Shown here piece after piece: positions 1-8,982 of a DNA stretch of 64,000 nucleotides; position 1 is the first letter of the stretch, and every line of letters begins with the position of its first letter. Origin of the DNA: Alphaproteobacteria bacterium (GTDB taxonomy: Bacteria; Pseudomonadota; Alphaproteobacteria; Micropepsales; Micropepsaceae); the NCBI GenBank assembly GCA_020852655.1, contig JADZAI010000103.1, forward strand, positions 1 through 64,000, given 5' to 3'. The notes under the pieces were generated by a model that was given only the letters and a program-made list of their open reading frames with translations, was not told the DNA's origin and did no database searches. The translations under genes were made by a program, and so were the position numbers.

Positions 1-710
<710 letters not shown>

Positions 711-846
711 GTCGTCATCCTAAAAGACCCACCGGCCCGATTGGCCGCCGGCATCCACGCCACTCTGAACGCGCGACTATGACCGGTCCCGCCTGAACGG
801 CAGGTTACGGCAGGCACGCGCCCGCATTCCCCGGCTCTCCCGGGCG

Positions 847-1941
847 TTAAGATAGGTCCGAACCCACCCCTGCACCAGTCACACCACCGTTTTGTTTCGC
901 CGAAAGACGGGACGGCTCCAGGAAGGAACCATCCGCCGCCAGTTGCACAAATCGGCCCATCGGCAGCCAGGCGGTGCGGCCGACGGGTTTTTGGCCGTTT
1001 TCCGCCGCGAACACGATGAACCCGCGCAGCCCGGGGCCGTCCCGCGCGACCGCCGGCCGGATATGTGTCCCGGCGAGTGTGCGCCCGTGAAACGCGCCCG
1101 GTGCACACAGGGCCGTAGCGACGCGCCCCCGCTCCGCCCGGGTGCCCGGATGATCGCGCCCGCCGAATCGCCGTAGCAGGGCACCCAGCGCCAGATCGCG
1201 CGCCTCGCCCGGCAACCCGGCCAGCGCCGTACGGTCGACCGCGACGCCGCCATCGAGATCGCGCAGGTGATCCTCGAAAAACCTCCGCGCGCAGCATTCT
1301 GCCCGGGCACGCGCAGCCTGTGCCGCGACGATCTCGGCCAGCGGCACGTCGAGCCCCTGCCCGCGCAACCGTGCCCGGTCGAAGCGCCGGTCGGCGTTCG
1401 AGGGATCGACCACGAAGGCCTGGCCCAACCCCTCCAGCCACGCGACCAGCGCCGCCTTCCGGGTTGCCAGCAGCGGCCGCACCAGCCGGATGCCCTCGCC
1501 GATTTCGCTCTGCGACGGCATGCCGGCGAGGCCCATCCGCCCGCTGCCCCGTGCCGCCCGCATGACGACCGTCTCGATCTGGTCGTCCAGCGTGTGCCCG
1601 GTCAGCAGCGAGCGCGCCCCGGCCCGCCCCGCCGCCTCCGTCATCAGCCGATAGCGCGCCGCCCGCGCCGCCTCCTGGATGCCGGCCTTCGGCTTCTCGC
1701 CCTCCCAGCGCAGTATCTCGTGCGGCAGGCCGAGCGCCCGCGCCCATGCGCCGACCTCAGCGGCCTCGCCGGCCGACTCCGGGCGCAATCCGTGATCCAC
1801 GGTGAAGACGAGAGGCTTCAGTCCGGCCGCCAGGCGCATCAGCGCCATCGAGTCCGGGCCGCCGGAAACCGCCAGCGCGAAAGGGCGCGGCGGGTCCAGC
1901 CGTCGCAGCGTTTCGGCGAACGCTGCCTCTAGCTGCCGCAC
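847..1941 (-). CDS. tilS: tRNA(Ile)-lysidine synthase TilS
   Basis: TilS ligates lysine to C34 of the minor isoleucine tRNA using ATP, changing its codon reading from AUG to AUA; the gene is essential in most bacteria. The 364-residue protein has the PP-loop signature SGGPDS at about residues 25-30, the VDHGLRPES stretch and the TGHTLDDQIETVVMR helix typical of the N-terminal adenylation domain. It is shorter than the E. coli enzyme (432), with a reduced C-terminal domain. The start overlaps the 3' end of cpoB by 13 bases, so translation is probably coupled; ftsH follows on the same strand. Confidence 0.95.
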   Translation of the reverse strand: MRQLEAAFAETLRRLDPPRPFALAVSGGPDSMALMRLAAGLKPLVFTVDHGLRPESAGEAAEVGAWARALGLPHEILRWEGEKPKAGIQEAARAARYRLMTEAAGRAGARSLLTGHTLDDQIETVVMRAARGSGRMGLAGMPSQSEIGEGIRLVRPLLATRKAALVAWLEGLGQAFVVDPSNADRRFDRARLRGQGLDVPLAEIVAAQAARARAECCARRFFEDHLRDLDGGVAVDRTALAGLPGEARDLALGALLRRFGGRDHPGTRAERGRVATALCAPGAFHGRTLAGTHIRPAVARDGPGLRGFIVFAAENGQKPVGRTAWLPMGRFVQLAADGSFLEPSRLSAKQNGGVTGAGVGSDLS

Positions 1942-2831
1942 CCGGCCTTCTTCGCCTCGCGCTCGGCGCGGCCGAGGATGGCGTCGCTCGCCTTGGGATA
2001 TTTCTGCTTGATCGCGCCGAGCGCGGTGCAGCCTTCCTTGGTCTTGCCGATCTGGATCAGCGACAGGCCGAGCTTCAGCATCGCTTCCGGCCCGCGGCCG
2101 CTCTGCGGATATTTCTTCAGCACGTCGGCGAAGGCGAGCGCCGCCGATTCATAGTTCTTCTGCACATAGTGGATATCGGCGATCCAGTACTGCGCCTGCG
2201 CGGCATAATCCGTGTCCGGATGATCGCGCACGACCTGCTTGAACAGCGCCATCGCGCCGTCATAGTCGGCCTTCGTCAGCAGATCCATCGCCTGGTTGTA
2301 GGTGCCCTCGGCATCCGACCCCGACTGGCGCTCCGGCACATCGCCGATCGTGCCCGGCGGCTTCGGTCCGCCTTCGCTGCCCGAACCGCCGCTGCCGGGC
2401 GGCGGGCCGCTGTCGGGACCGCCCGGCGGCGGAGGCGCGGTGCCGTCGCCCGGCGCCGTGCCGTCCGCGGGGGGCGAGCCGTTCGGGTTTCCTTCGAGCT
2501 GGTTCAGGCGGAAATTCGTCTCGGTCTGGAGCTGGTCCAGCTTCTCCTGCACCGTGCGCACGTCGTGGCTGAGCTGCTCGACCTGCCCGGTCAGCGTCCG
2601 CACCGACTGCTCCAGGTCGTTCAGCCGCTGCATCGACGGACCGGCTCCGCCGCCGCCCGCGCCGCTGCCGCCCTGTTCCACCTGGTCCTGGAGGTCGCGC
2701 AGATCCTGCTCGATCCGGCTCAGGCGCGCATCGATATCGTCGTCATAGCGCTGGGCGCTGGCCGGGCCCGACAGGGCGACCGCAGTCAGGGCGAGGCCCG
2801 CGAGGGCGGCACGAAGGGAAGGAATCGGCAT
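1929..2831 (-). CDS. cpoB: Cell division coordinator CpoB (YbgF), Tol-Pal associated
   Basis: CpoB is the periplasmic protein of the Tol-Pal system that links outer-membrane constriction with septal peptidoglycan synthesis. The 300-residue protein starts with a signal peptide ending in GPASA (about residues 20-25), then an N-terminal coiled coil (DIDARLSRIEQDLRDLQDQ) that in the family mediates trimerisation, a long Pro/Gly/Ser-rich low-complexity linker (about 100-155), and a C-terminal TPR domain of three repeats (from about residue 172). This is the standard architecture. Expected upstream partners (tolB, pal) are not directly upstream here: the next gene is a divergent acyl-CoA ligase. 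That break from the common tolQRAB-pal-ybgF layout may be a rearrangement. Confidence 0.93.
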   Translation of the reverse strand: MPIPSLRAALAGLALTAVALSGPASAQRYDDDIDARLSRIEQDLRDLQDQVEQGGSGAGGGGAGPSMQRLNDLEQSVRTLTGQVEQLSHDVRTVQEKLDQLQTETNFRLNQLEGNPNGSPPADGTAPGDGTAPPPPGGPDSGPPPGSGGSGSEGGPKPPGTIGDVPERQSGSDAEGTYNQAMDLLTKADYDGAMALFKQVVRDHPDTDYAAQAQYWIADIHYVQKNYESAALAFADVLKKYPQSGRGPEAMLKLGLSLIQIGKTKEGCTALGAIKQKYPKASDAILGRAEREAKKAGCGS

Positions 2832-3085
2832 GGCGTCTCGTAGCGAAGGAGCGAGCGACGGCGCAAGTTCGTGGGAACCTTAGCGCGGAAAATGGGCCGA
2901 ATCTGTGGCCATCTCACGCTGCGGCCTTGGGAGCTTGCGCCGCCGGAACGTACGAAACCCGCATGAAGCTCCGCTGAATGGTCTCCATGCTTGCGCCGAC
3001 CACGCCCGCATCCGCGCAGATCGACACCGCCTCTTGAGCGCCCCGCGCGGCCTTTCTAGTGTCGAGGGAGGTTGAGGGAAACGAC

Positions 3086-4726
3086 ATGACTGCCGCAACG
3101 ACCGTCTACGATCGCGATCTGCCCAAGACGCCGGCGAATTTCCTGCCGCTGACGCCGCTCACCTTCCTCGATCGCGCCGCCGCGACCTTCCCGGCCCGCC
3201 TCGCCGTCGTGCATGGCGACCGCCGCTTCACCTATGCCGAGTTCGACGCCCGCCGCCGGCGCCTCGGCTCCGCGCTGAAGGCGCACGGCATCGCGGCCGG
3301 CGATACGGTGTCGATCCTCTGTCCCAACACCCCGCCGATGCTCGAGGCCCATTACGGCGTGCCGATGACCGGCGGCGTCATCAACGCGATCAACTACCGC
3401 CTCTCGGCCCAGGAGATCGCCTTCATCCTCGACCACGGCGAAGCCAAGATCTTCATCGTCGACAGCGAGTTCGGCGCGCTCGCCAGGGCCGCGCTCGGCC
3501 AATGCAAGGCGAAGCCGCTGGTCATCGGCATCGACGATCCCGAACACGAAGGCGGCGAAGTTATTGGCGAGATCGAGTACGAGGCCTTCATCGCCAAGGG
3601 TGATGCGGCCTATGCCGGCGAGCCCATCGCCGATGAATGGAACGCCATCGCGCTCAACTACACCTCGGGCACCACCGGCAACCCGAAGGGCGTCGTCTTC
3701 CACCACCGCGGCGCCTATCTCGCCGCCATCGGCAATGTCGTCACCGCCGGCATGGCCGCGAACCCGGCCTATCTGTGGACGCTGCCGATGTTTCACTGCA
3801 ACGGCTGGTGCTACACATGGGCGATTTCGACCGTCGCCGGCACCCATGTCTGCCTGCGCAAGACGGAAGCGGCGCGCATCTACGACGCCATCGCGAAACA
3901 CGGCGTCACGCATATGTGCGGCGCGCCGGTCGTCATGAACATGCTCGTCAACGCGACCGAGGCGCAGAAGGCCGCCAAGGGCGACCGCAGCGTTGAGTTC
4001 TACACCGCCGCCGCCCCGCCGCCGGCTGCGGTGCTCCAGAAGATGGAGGCCGCCGGCTTCCGCGTGACCCACATCTACGGCCTCACCGAAACCTACGGCC
4101 CCTCCGTCATCAACGACTGGAACGAGGACTGGGACGCCCTCGACGCCGCCGAGCGCGCCCGGCTGAAGGCGCGCCAGGGTGTCAAATACCAGGTGCTGGA
4201 AGACCTCGCCGTACTCGACCCCGAGACCATGCAGCCCGTGCCGAAGGACGGCGAGGCGATGGGCGAGGTCTTCTTCCGCGGCAACATCGTCATGAAGGGC
4301 TACCTGAAGAACCCCACAGCGACCGAAGCGGCCTTCAAGGACGGCTGGTTTCACTCCGGCGACCTCGGCGTGTGGGACGCCGACGGCTATATCCGCCTCA
4401 AGGACCGCTCCAAGGACATCATCATCTCCGGCGGCGAGAACATCTCCTCGATCGAGGTCGAGGACGTGCTCTACCGTCACCCCGCCGTCTTCGAGGCCGC
4501 CGTCGTCGGCCGTCCGGACGAGCAATGGGGCGAAGTCGCCATCGCCTTCGTCACGCTGAAGCCGGGCGGCGAGGCGAGCGAACAGGAACTCATCGAGTTC
4601 GTCCGCAGCGAGATCGCCAGATACAAGGCGCCGAAGAAGATCGTCTTCGGCGACCTCCCCAAGACCTCCACCGGCAAGGTCCAGAAATTCAAGCTCCGCG
4701 ACCAGGCCCGCCCGATCGGCATCTGA
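3086..4726 (+). CDS. Acyl-CoA synthetase (AMP-dependent, class I adenylate-forming)
   Basis: The enzyme activates a carboxylic acid as acyl-AMP and transfers it to CoA. The sequence shows the P-loop-like motif YTSGTTGNPKGV, the core motif YGLTET, the hinge GDLGVWDADGYIRLKDRSKD and the C-terminal catalytic lysine region TGKVQKFKL. Length (546 residues) is usual. It resembles the medium-chain fatty-acid/methylmercaptopropionate CoA ligase branch (FadD/DmdB-like), but substrate cannot be fixed from sequence. I start at 3086 (MTAATTVYD) because GAGGGAA lies at the correct distance; an in-frame ATG at 3059 lacks a binding site. It stands alone, divergent from cpoB across about 250 bp with no visible gene. 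Confidence 0.92.
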   Translation: MTAATTVYDRDLPKTPANFLPLTPLTFLDRAAATFPARLAVVHGDRRFTYAEFDARRRRLGSALKAHGIAAGDTVSILCPNTPPMLEAHYGVPMTGGVINAINYRLSAQEIAFILDHGEAKIFIVDSEFGALARAALGQCKAKPLVIGIDDPEHEGGEVIGEIEYEAFIAKGDAAYAGEPIADEWNAIALNYTSGTTGNPKGVVFHHRGAYLAAIGNVVTAGMAANPAYLWTLPMFHCNGWCYTWAISTVAGTHVCLRKTEAARIYDAIAKHGVTHMCGAPVVMNMLVNATEAQKAAKGDRSVEFYTAAAPPPAAVLQKMEAAGFRVTHIYGLTETYGPSVINDWNEDWDALDAAERARLKARQGVKYQVLEDLAVLDPETMQPVPKDGEAMGEVFFRGNIVMKGYLKNPTATEAAFKDGWFHSGDLGVWDADGYIRLKDRSKDIIISGGENISSIEVEDVLYRHPAVFEAAVVGRPDEQWGEVAIAFVTLKPGGEASEQELIEFVRSEIARYKAPKKIVFGDLPKTSTGKVQKFKLRDQARPIGI

Positions 4727-4806
4727 CCCCGGGATTCACGTTTCGTTTCCGTGTCAGGCTTTGTCGCCCTGTTGCGTCAACCTAAATCCGTTCAGGAGGA
4801 CAGGAG

Positions 4807-5106
4807 ATGCCGCACCGCTTCATGTCACGCCACGCGATGGTCCGTGCCCGCCAGCGCGGCATCGGCGAGGAACGGCTCGAAGCCTTCCTAGCGCTCGCCG
4901 ACCTCGATGCGCCGGTGGGCGGCGGCTGCATCGCGCTTCGCATCAGCCGCCGTCTCAAGCGCGACCGCCGCATCCGCGAAGCCTTCGGGCCGATGCTCGA
5001 CCTCATCGCCGACCTCGCCCTCGTCATGGCCGGCGACGGAAGCATCGTCACCGTCATGCACGACCACGGCCAGGCATCCGGCCGGCGCTATCGCCGGACG
5101 CATTAG
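4807..5106 (+). CDS. Small basic hypothetical protein
   Basis: A 99-residue, Arg/His-rich protein of unknown function. It is preceded by a very strong ribosome binding site (GGAGGACAGGAG immediately upstream of ATG), which supports it as a real gene despite its size. The sequence begins MPHRFMSRHAMVRARQRGI, a His/Arg-rich opening reminiscent of small DUF4258-type or toxin-like proteins, followed by a helix and a beta segment ending ALVMAGDGSIVTVMHDHG. No signal peptide or membrane segment. It converges with the small membrane protein gene 5109-5354 with almost no gap. No antitoxin-like partner is visible, so a toxin role is not supported. Confidence 0.6.
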   Translation: MPHRFMSRHAMVRARQRGIGEERLEAFLALADLDAPVGGGCIALRISRRLKRDRRIREAFGPMLDLIADLALVMAGDGSIVTVMHDHGQASGRRYRRTH

Positions 5107-5108
5107 CG

Positions 5109-5354
5109 TTAGTCGCGCGGAGCTCGGGGGAAGTAATCCGCGTCGCGGTCATACGACAGCCGCCCGTCCCGCCCGCGGAGAACGCCGGTGCGTTGCAGCA
5201 CCCAGCTCAACGCCACCGCCCAGCCGGCGATCGTCCAGCCGAGGAACAAATTGACGGCGAAGATCACCCAGAAGCCCGGAACGCGCAGATACGCCGCGAG
5301 CAGCGTCGGGATGAAATAGATCGCCAGAATGAGCAGCAGCAAGGCGGTCCACAT
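5109..5354 (-). CDS. Superinfection immunity-like small membrane protein
   Basis: An 81-residue protein with two hydrophobic segments separated by LRVPGF, containing the family-defining run NLFLGWTIAGW followed by VALSWVL. This matches my memory of the superinfection-immunity family (phage T4 Imm-like, Pfam Imm_superinfect), small inner-membrane proteins common in bacterial chromosomes whose cellular role is mostly unknown. The start at 5354 (MWTALLLL) is preferred over the ATG at 5372 because GAGGGAT precedes it. The C-terminal tail RDGRLSYDRDADYF is cytosolic-looking. A 4-TM protein gene lies just upstream on the same strand (60 bp gap), so the two are likely co-transcribed. Confidence 0.75.
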   Translation of the reverse strand: MWTALLLLILAIYFIPTLLAAYLRVPGFWVIFAVNLFLGWTIAGWAVALSWVLQRTGVLRGRDGRLSYDRDADYFPRAPRD

Positions 5355-5414
5355 ATCGATCCCTCGGAACAACGACAGCGGTCAGAACGGCAGGCGCGGC
5401 GTCGAGTTCCACCG

Positions 5415-5879
5415 CTATCGCAGCGAAAACCGCCCGCGCTGCTCCGGCGCCCGGCTCAGGGCGGCGAACACCCCGCCCGCGATCAGGCCGACGACACCCT
5501 GGGCCGCGATGCCGGCAACGGTACGTGCGCCGGGGATGACGAAGAGGCCCATCACCGCCTTCAGCGTCAGCACCAGCGTCACGATCGCGACCGCACCGGC
5601 ACCCGCATACCACCAGAAGCGCAGGCCCGGGGCGATGCGCTTCACGAAAGCCGCCGCGAGGAACGCGATCAGCAATCCGACCGTCACCAGCAGCGGATAG
5701 AGCCCGACATCGAGCGCCAGCCCCTTCATCGTCACCAGATACCAGCCGAGCCGCTGGCCGAACGAGAGCGGTCCGCCATGCGCGGCCGCAAAGCCCGCCT
5801 GGTCGAACCCGGTGAGCACGGCAGCGCCGAGGAAGAAGGCCACGAGCACCGCCACCACAAAGGCCAGGATCACACGCAT
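5415..5879 (-). CDS. Hypothetical four-helix membrane protein
   Basis: A 154-residue protein with four clear hydrophobic segments (about residues 3-20, 50-68, 84-105 and 115-140) and a short Arg-rich tail. I do not recognise a family. The start MRVILAFVVAV at 5879 has GAGGGGAT just upstream and puts the first membrane segment at the N-terminus; an upstream GTG/ATG option at 5912 would add a non-hydrophobic extension. It is followed on the same strand by the superinfection-immunity-like gene and diverges from the PQQ-type dehydrogenase gene, leaving about 80 bp for both promoters. Confidence 0.7.
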   Translation of the reverse strand: MRVILAFVVAVLVAFFLGAAVLTGFDQAGFAAAHGGPLSFGQRLGWYLVTMKGLALDVGLYPLLVTVGLLIAFLAAAFVKRIAPGLRFWWYAGAGAVAIVTLVLTLKAVMGLFVIPGARTVAGIAAQGVVGLIAGGVFAALSRAPEQRGRFSLR

Positions 5880-5960
5880 CGCTATCCCCTCGCGGGTTGC
5901 CTTTTGCCGCAACCTGTCCGAACGCTACGACCCATGGCAAGGACAATCGGCAGGACTCCC

Positions 5961-7085
5961 ATGAAGAGCACCCTTCTGCTCGCCGCCCTTCTCACCGCGA
6001 CGGCCGCCGCCTCGCCCATTCTCCAGGCGCCGGCGGACGGCGATCCGTCGGCCTACACGATCGAGCCGGTCGCGACCGGCCTCGACAATCCCTGGTCGCT
6101 CGCCTTCCTGCCCGACGGCAGCATGCTGGTTGTCGAGCGCGACGCCGGCCTGCGCGTCATCCGCGGCGGCAAGCTCGACCCCAAGCGCCTCGACGGCCTG
6201 CCCCCTGCCTATGTGCAGAACCAGGGCGGCTATTTCGACGTCGTGCTCGATCCCGCCTACGCCTCGAACGGCCTCATCTACGTCGCCTATGCCGAAGGCA
6301 CCGACGCGGCGAACCACACCGCCGTCGCGCGCGCCCGCTTCGACGGCACCGCGCTGCACGACGTAACGGTTATCTTCCGCAACACGCCGGAGAAGGACAC
6401 CACCGCCCATTACGGCGGCCGTATGGTCTTCCTGCCCGACGGCACGCTGCTCCTCACCACCGGCGACGGCTTCGAGTTCCGCGAGCAGGCACAGGACCTC
6501 GCGAGCGGCCTCGGCAAGATCATCCGCATCGACACCAGCGGCAACGCGCCCGCCGACAATCCCTTCGCCGGCCAGCCGGTCGCCAACGCCAAGGTCTGGA
6601 CCTATGGCCACCGCAACCAGCAGGGCCTGGCGCGCGATTCCATCACCGGCCGCATCTACCAGACCGAGCACGGCGCGCTTTCCGGTGACGAGGTGAACCT
6701 CATCGAAAAGGGCGCGAATTACGGCTGGCCGATCGCGACCTATTCCGTCGACTATTCCGGCTCGGTCATCTCGCCCTTCACCGAGAAGGAAGGCACGACG
6801 CAGCCCATCGCCGTATGGAAGCCGGAACGCTTCGCCCCCTCGGGCCTCACCGTCTATCGCGGCCGCCTCTTCCCGCAGTGGGACGGCGACCTGCTCGCCG
6901 GCTCCCTCGCCGAAATGCGCGTCGACCGCCTCGACCTCGACGACACCGGCAAGGTCGTCGGCTGGCAGCGCCTGTTCGGCGAACTGCAAACCCGCATCCG
7001 CGACGTCCGCACCGGCCCCGACGGCGCGATCTATCTCCTCACCGACGAAGACGACGGCAAGGTGCTGAAGGTCACGCCGCGGTGA
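5961..7085 (+). CDS. PQQ-dependent sugar dehydrogenase (Asd/YliI-like, glucose/sorbosone dehydrogenase family)
   Basis: A secreted six-bladed beta-propeller quinoprotein that oxidises aldose sugars in the periplasm with PQQ. The 374-residue protein starts with a signal peptide (MKSTLLLAALLTATAAA) and carries family signatures: DNPWSLAFLPDGSMLVVER (about 33-51), HYGGRMVFLPDGTLLLTTGD, YGHRNQQGLARD with the catalytic His, TEHGALSGDEVN and GANYGWP. The start at 5961 is set by the signal peptide and AGGACTCCC upstream; a longer in-frame reading from 4761 runs through neighbouring genes and is not real. The stop overlaps the next gene's GTG by 4 bases. Confidence 0.92.
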   Translation: MKSTLLLAALLTATAAASPILQAPADGDPSAYTIEPVATGLDNPWSLAFLPDGSMLVVERDAGLRVIRGGKLDPKRLDGLPPAYVQNQGGYFDVVLDPAYASNGLIYVAYAEGTDAANHTAVARARFDGTALHDVTVIFRNTPEKDTTAHYGGRMVFLPDGTLLLTTGDGFEFREQAQDLASGLGKIIRIDTSGNAPADNPFAGQPVANAKVWTYGHRNQQGLARDSITGRIYQTEHGALSGDEVNLIEKGANYGWPIATYSVDYSGSVISPFTEKEGTTQPIAVWKPERFAPSGLTVYRGRLFPQWDGDLLAGSLAEMRVDRLDLDDTGKVVGWQRLFGELQTRIRDVRTGPDGAIYLLTDEDDGKVLKVTPR

Positions 7086-7690
7086 AGTCGTCACCCCAAG
7101 CTCTGCCAGCCCGTCAGGGCAAGCTGGCGCGGTATATCTCGACAGCGTCTCAGCTCTTGCTCGTCTCGTTCGATCCGATCGGGCCGTTCAACGGGATTGA
7201 GCAGGCAGAGGAAATTCCGGCCAAACTCCGACGCGCCGGATTCATTGCCAGGCAGGTCGACTACGTCGAGGACCGGAATCTCCGCGGCACCGTCTACCGC
7301 CTGGTTCCGGTGCCATTCCTCAACGCCGGCTGGCAGCACATCATTGTCGGCTTCGACGTCCGAGAGCCGAACCATGTGTATGTCAGAATCTACTACGATA
7401 CCCTGCTCCGTACCGCGGCTGCTCTCCTTCCTGCGGCATGGCTCCTCGCAAGCCTTTCGTTTGTCTGGAGCTACGCCGTCGGAGCGGCTGTCGGTGTACG
7501 GGTGCTTAGCGATACCTGGTTCGCATGGATCTGGTTCTTCGGCCTCCCGGTGGCCTGCGCCCTTCTCCGCTTCCTTCTGTTGCCGGTCCTTACGCATTGG
7601 CGCTGGCAAGCAATCCAGCGCTGCGTGATGCCGGGAACGCCAAAAACTCAACTCATCGGGCAATTCGAGCGCGCCCTTCGCCGCCGCTGA
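7082..7690 (+). CDS. Hypothetical membrane protein with two C-terminal helices
   Basis: A 202-residue protein of unknown family. The GTG start overlaps the upstream TGA stop (GTGA), so translation is probably coupled to the sugar dehydrogenase. The N-terminal half (about 1-105) is soluble with alternating beta/alpha character (VYRLVPVPFLNAGW, HIIVGFDVREPNHVYVRIYYD); two membrane helices follow at about 110-138 and 146-172, then a basic tail. Base composition is less GC-biased at third positions than in neighbours, so recent acquisition or relaxed selection is possible. A reading frame on the opposite strand is a shadow. Confidence 0.65.
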   Translation: MKSSPQALPARQGKLARYISTASQLLLVSFDPIGPFNGIEQAEEIPAKLRRAGFIARQVDYVEDRNLRGTVYRLVPVPFLNAGWQHIIVGFDVREPNHVYVRIYYDTLLRTAAALLPAAWLLASLSFVWSYAVGAAVGVRVLSDTWFAWIWFFGLPVACALLRFLLLPVLTHWRWQAIQRCVMPGTPKTQLIGQFERALRRR

Positions 7691-7722
7691 TCCACCGAGC
7701 GGCCAGCTCGCCGGCATCGCGC

Positions 7723-8982
7723 CTACCGAGCATCGATCGGCCTCTGCCGGTCAAGCCACGCCAGCGCGCCCTGCGCCGCGACGACACCGGTCGCGAAGCT
7801 CGCCTGGAGCAGATAGCCGCCCGTCGGGGCCTCCCAGTCCAGCATCTCGCCGGCGACGAACACACCGGGCATGGCGAGAAGCATCAAGCTCTTGTCAACG
7901 ACATCCCGCATGATCCCGCCTGCGCTGGAGATGGCGCGCTGAAGCCCCTGCGTGCCTGACACCTTCAACGCGACGGCCTTGATCGCGCCCGCGAGGCGAT
8001 CCGGTTCGCGCGGAGTCGAAACATCGGTTTCCCGCAGCAATCCTATCTCGACAGGCGACAGATGGAGGGACTTGCGCAGAAGGTTGCTCAACGACTGCTT
8101 CGGCGCGGCCCTCGCCACGCGCTCGGCGAGCCTGGCCACGGTCATGTCCGGCCTGAGGTCGATGACCAGCGCCTGCGGACAACCGTTCGTCAGAGAACGC
8201 GCTGCGGCCGACAGCGCGTAGATCGGCGTTCCCTCAAGCCCGTAACCCGTGATGATGACGTCGCCGCGCGTGACCGATTCAATCCGCAGAAACCCGGGCG
8301 TTTCTCCGACCTGCATGACGCCGACATTCTTCAGCGGCTGCCCCGCAAACCGCTCGCGGAACACGTCGCTCCACGCAATGGTGATCCCCATATTCGCCGG
8401 CTCGAACGGCGCGACAGCGACGCCCCGCCCCCGCAGCATCTCGGTCCACGCGCCGTTCGATCCGAGCTTCGGCCAGCTCGCCCCGCCGAGCGCCAGCACC
8501 GTCACGTCCGGCGCCACGGAAACCCGCCCGCCCGGCGCGTCGAACGCCAGCGCGCCCGCTTCATCCCAGCCGCGCCAGTCGTGCCGCGTGCGGACAACGA
8601 CACCCTGCCCCGCCAGCCGCGCCAGCCACGCCCGCAGCAGCGGCGAGGCCTTCATCGCCTTCGGAAACACCCGCCCGCTGGAGCCGACAAAGGTCGGCTG
8701 ACCCAGCCGCTCCGCCCACGCGATCAGCGCCGCCGGCGGAAACGCCTCCAGCACCGGCCGCAGCCAGTCCGCCGCCGCGCCATAGCGCCCGGCAAACGCC
8801 GCAAAGTCCTCCGAATGCGTCAGGTTCAGCCCGCCGCGCCCGGCGATCAGCAGCTTGCGCGCCACCGACGGCATGCGCTCATACACCGTCACCCGAACGC
8901 CGGCCGCGCTCAGCACCTCGGCGGCCATCAGCCCCGCCGGCCCGCCGCCGATCACGGCGGCAGTGCGCGGCGTACCCGTCAT
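7723..8982 (-). CDS. NAD(P)/FAD-dependent oxidoreductase, HI0933-like flavoprotein (TIGR03862 type)
   Basis: A 419-residue flavoprotein of the HI0933/YhiN superfamily. The N-terminal dinucleotide-binding motif is IGGGPAGLMAAEVL (about 11-24), followed by the family signature KLLIAGRGGLNLTHSE (about 44-58), a middle VLALGGASWPKLGSNG segment, and the C-terminal SAGGIMRDVVD and FVAGEMLDWEAPTGGYLLQ motifs. The reaction is unknown for this subgroup; it binds FAD. The ATG directly follows the stop of the enoyl-CoA hydratase gene (TGAATG), so the two form one transcription unit. Confidence 0.88.
   Translation of the reverse strand: MTGTPRTAAVIGGGPAGLMAAEVLSAAGVRVTVYERMPSVARKLLIAGRGGLNLTHSEDFAAFAGRYGAAADWLRPVLEAFPPAALIAWAERLGQPTFVGSSGRVFPKAMKASPLLRAWLARLAGQGVVVRTRHDWRGWDEAGALAFDAPGGRVSVAPDVTVLALGGASWPKLGSNGAWTEMLRGRGVAVAPFEPANMGITIAWSDVFRERFAGQPLKNVGVMQVGETPGFLRIESVTRGDVIITGYGLEGTPIYALSAAARSLTNGCPQALVIDLRPDMTVARLAERVARAAPKQSLSNLLRKSLHLSPVEIGLLRETDVSTPREPDRLAGAIKAVALKVSGTQGLQRAISSAGGIMRDVVDKSLMLLAMPGVFVAGEMLDWEAPTGGYLLQASFATGVVAAQGALAWLDRQRPIDAR

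Noticed and set aside
2880-3098. 72-residue minus-strand frame between cpoB and the acyl-CoA ligase
   Set aside because: No ribosome binding site and Arg/Pro-rich composition typical of a shadow frame in GC-rich DNA.
3056-4525. 489-residue minus-strand frame opposite the acyl-CoA ligase
   Set aside because: It lies entirely inside a well-supported gene and is a composition artefact.
4807-5354. Toxin-antitoxin pair of the small basic protein and the immunity-like membrane protein
   Set aside because: The two genes converge on opposite strands, which is not how coupled toxin-antitoxin pairs are arranged, and neither matches a known toxin.
4761-5960. Long plus-strand extension ahead of the sugar dehydrogenase
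   Set aside because: It overlaps three small genes with good start signals and lacks any known domain; the dehydrogenase starts at 5961 with a signal peptide.
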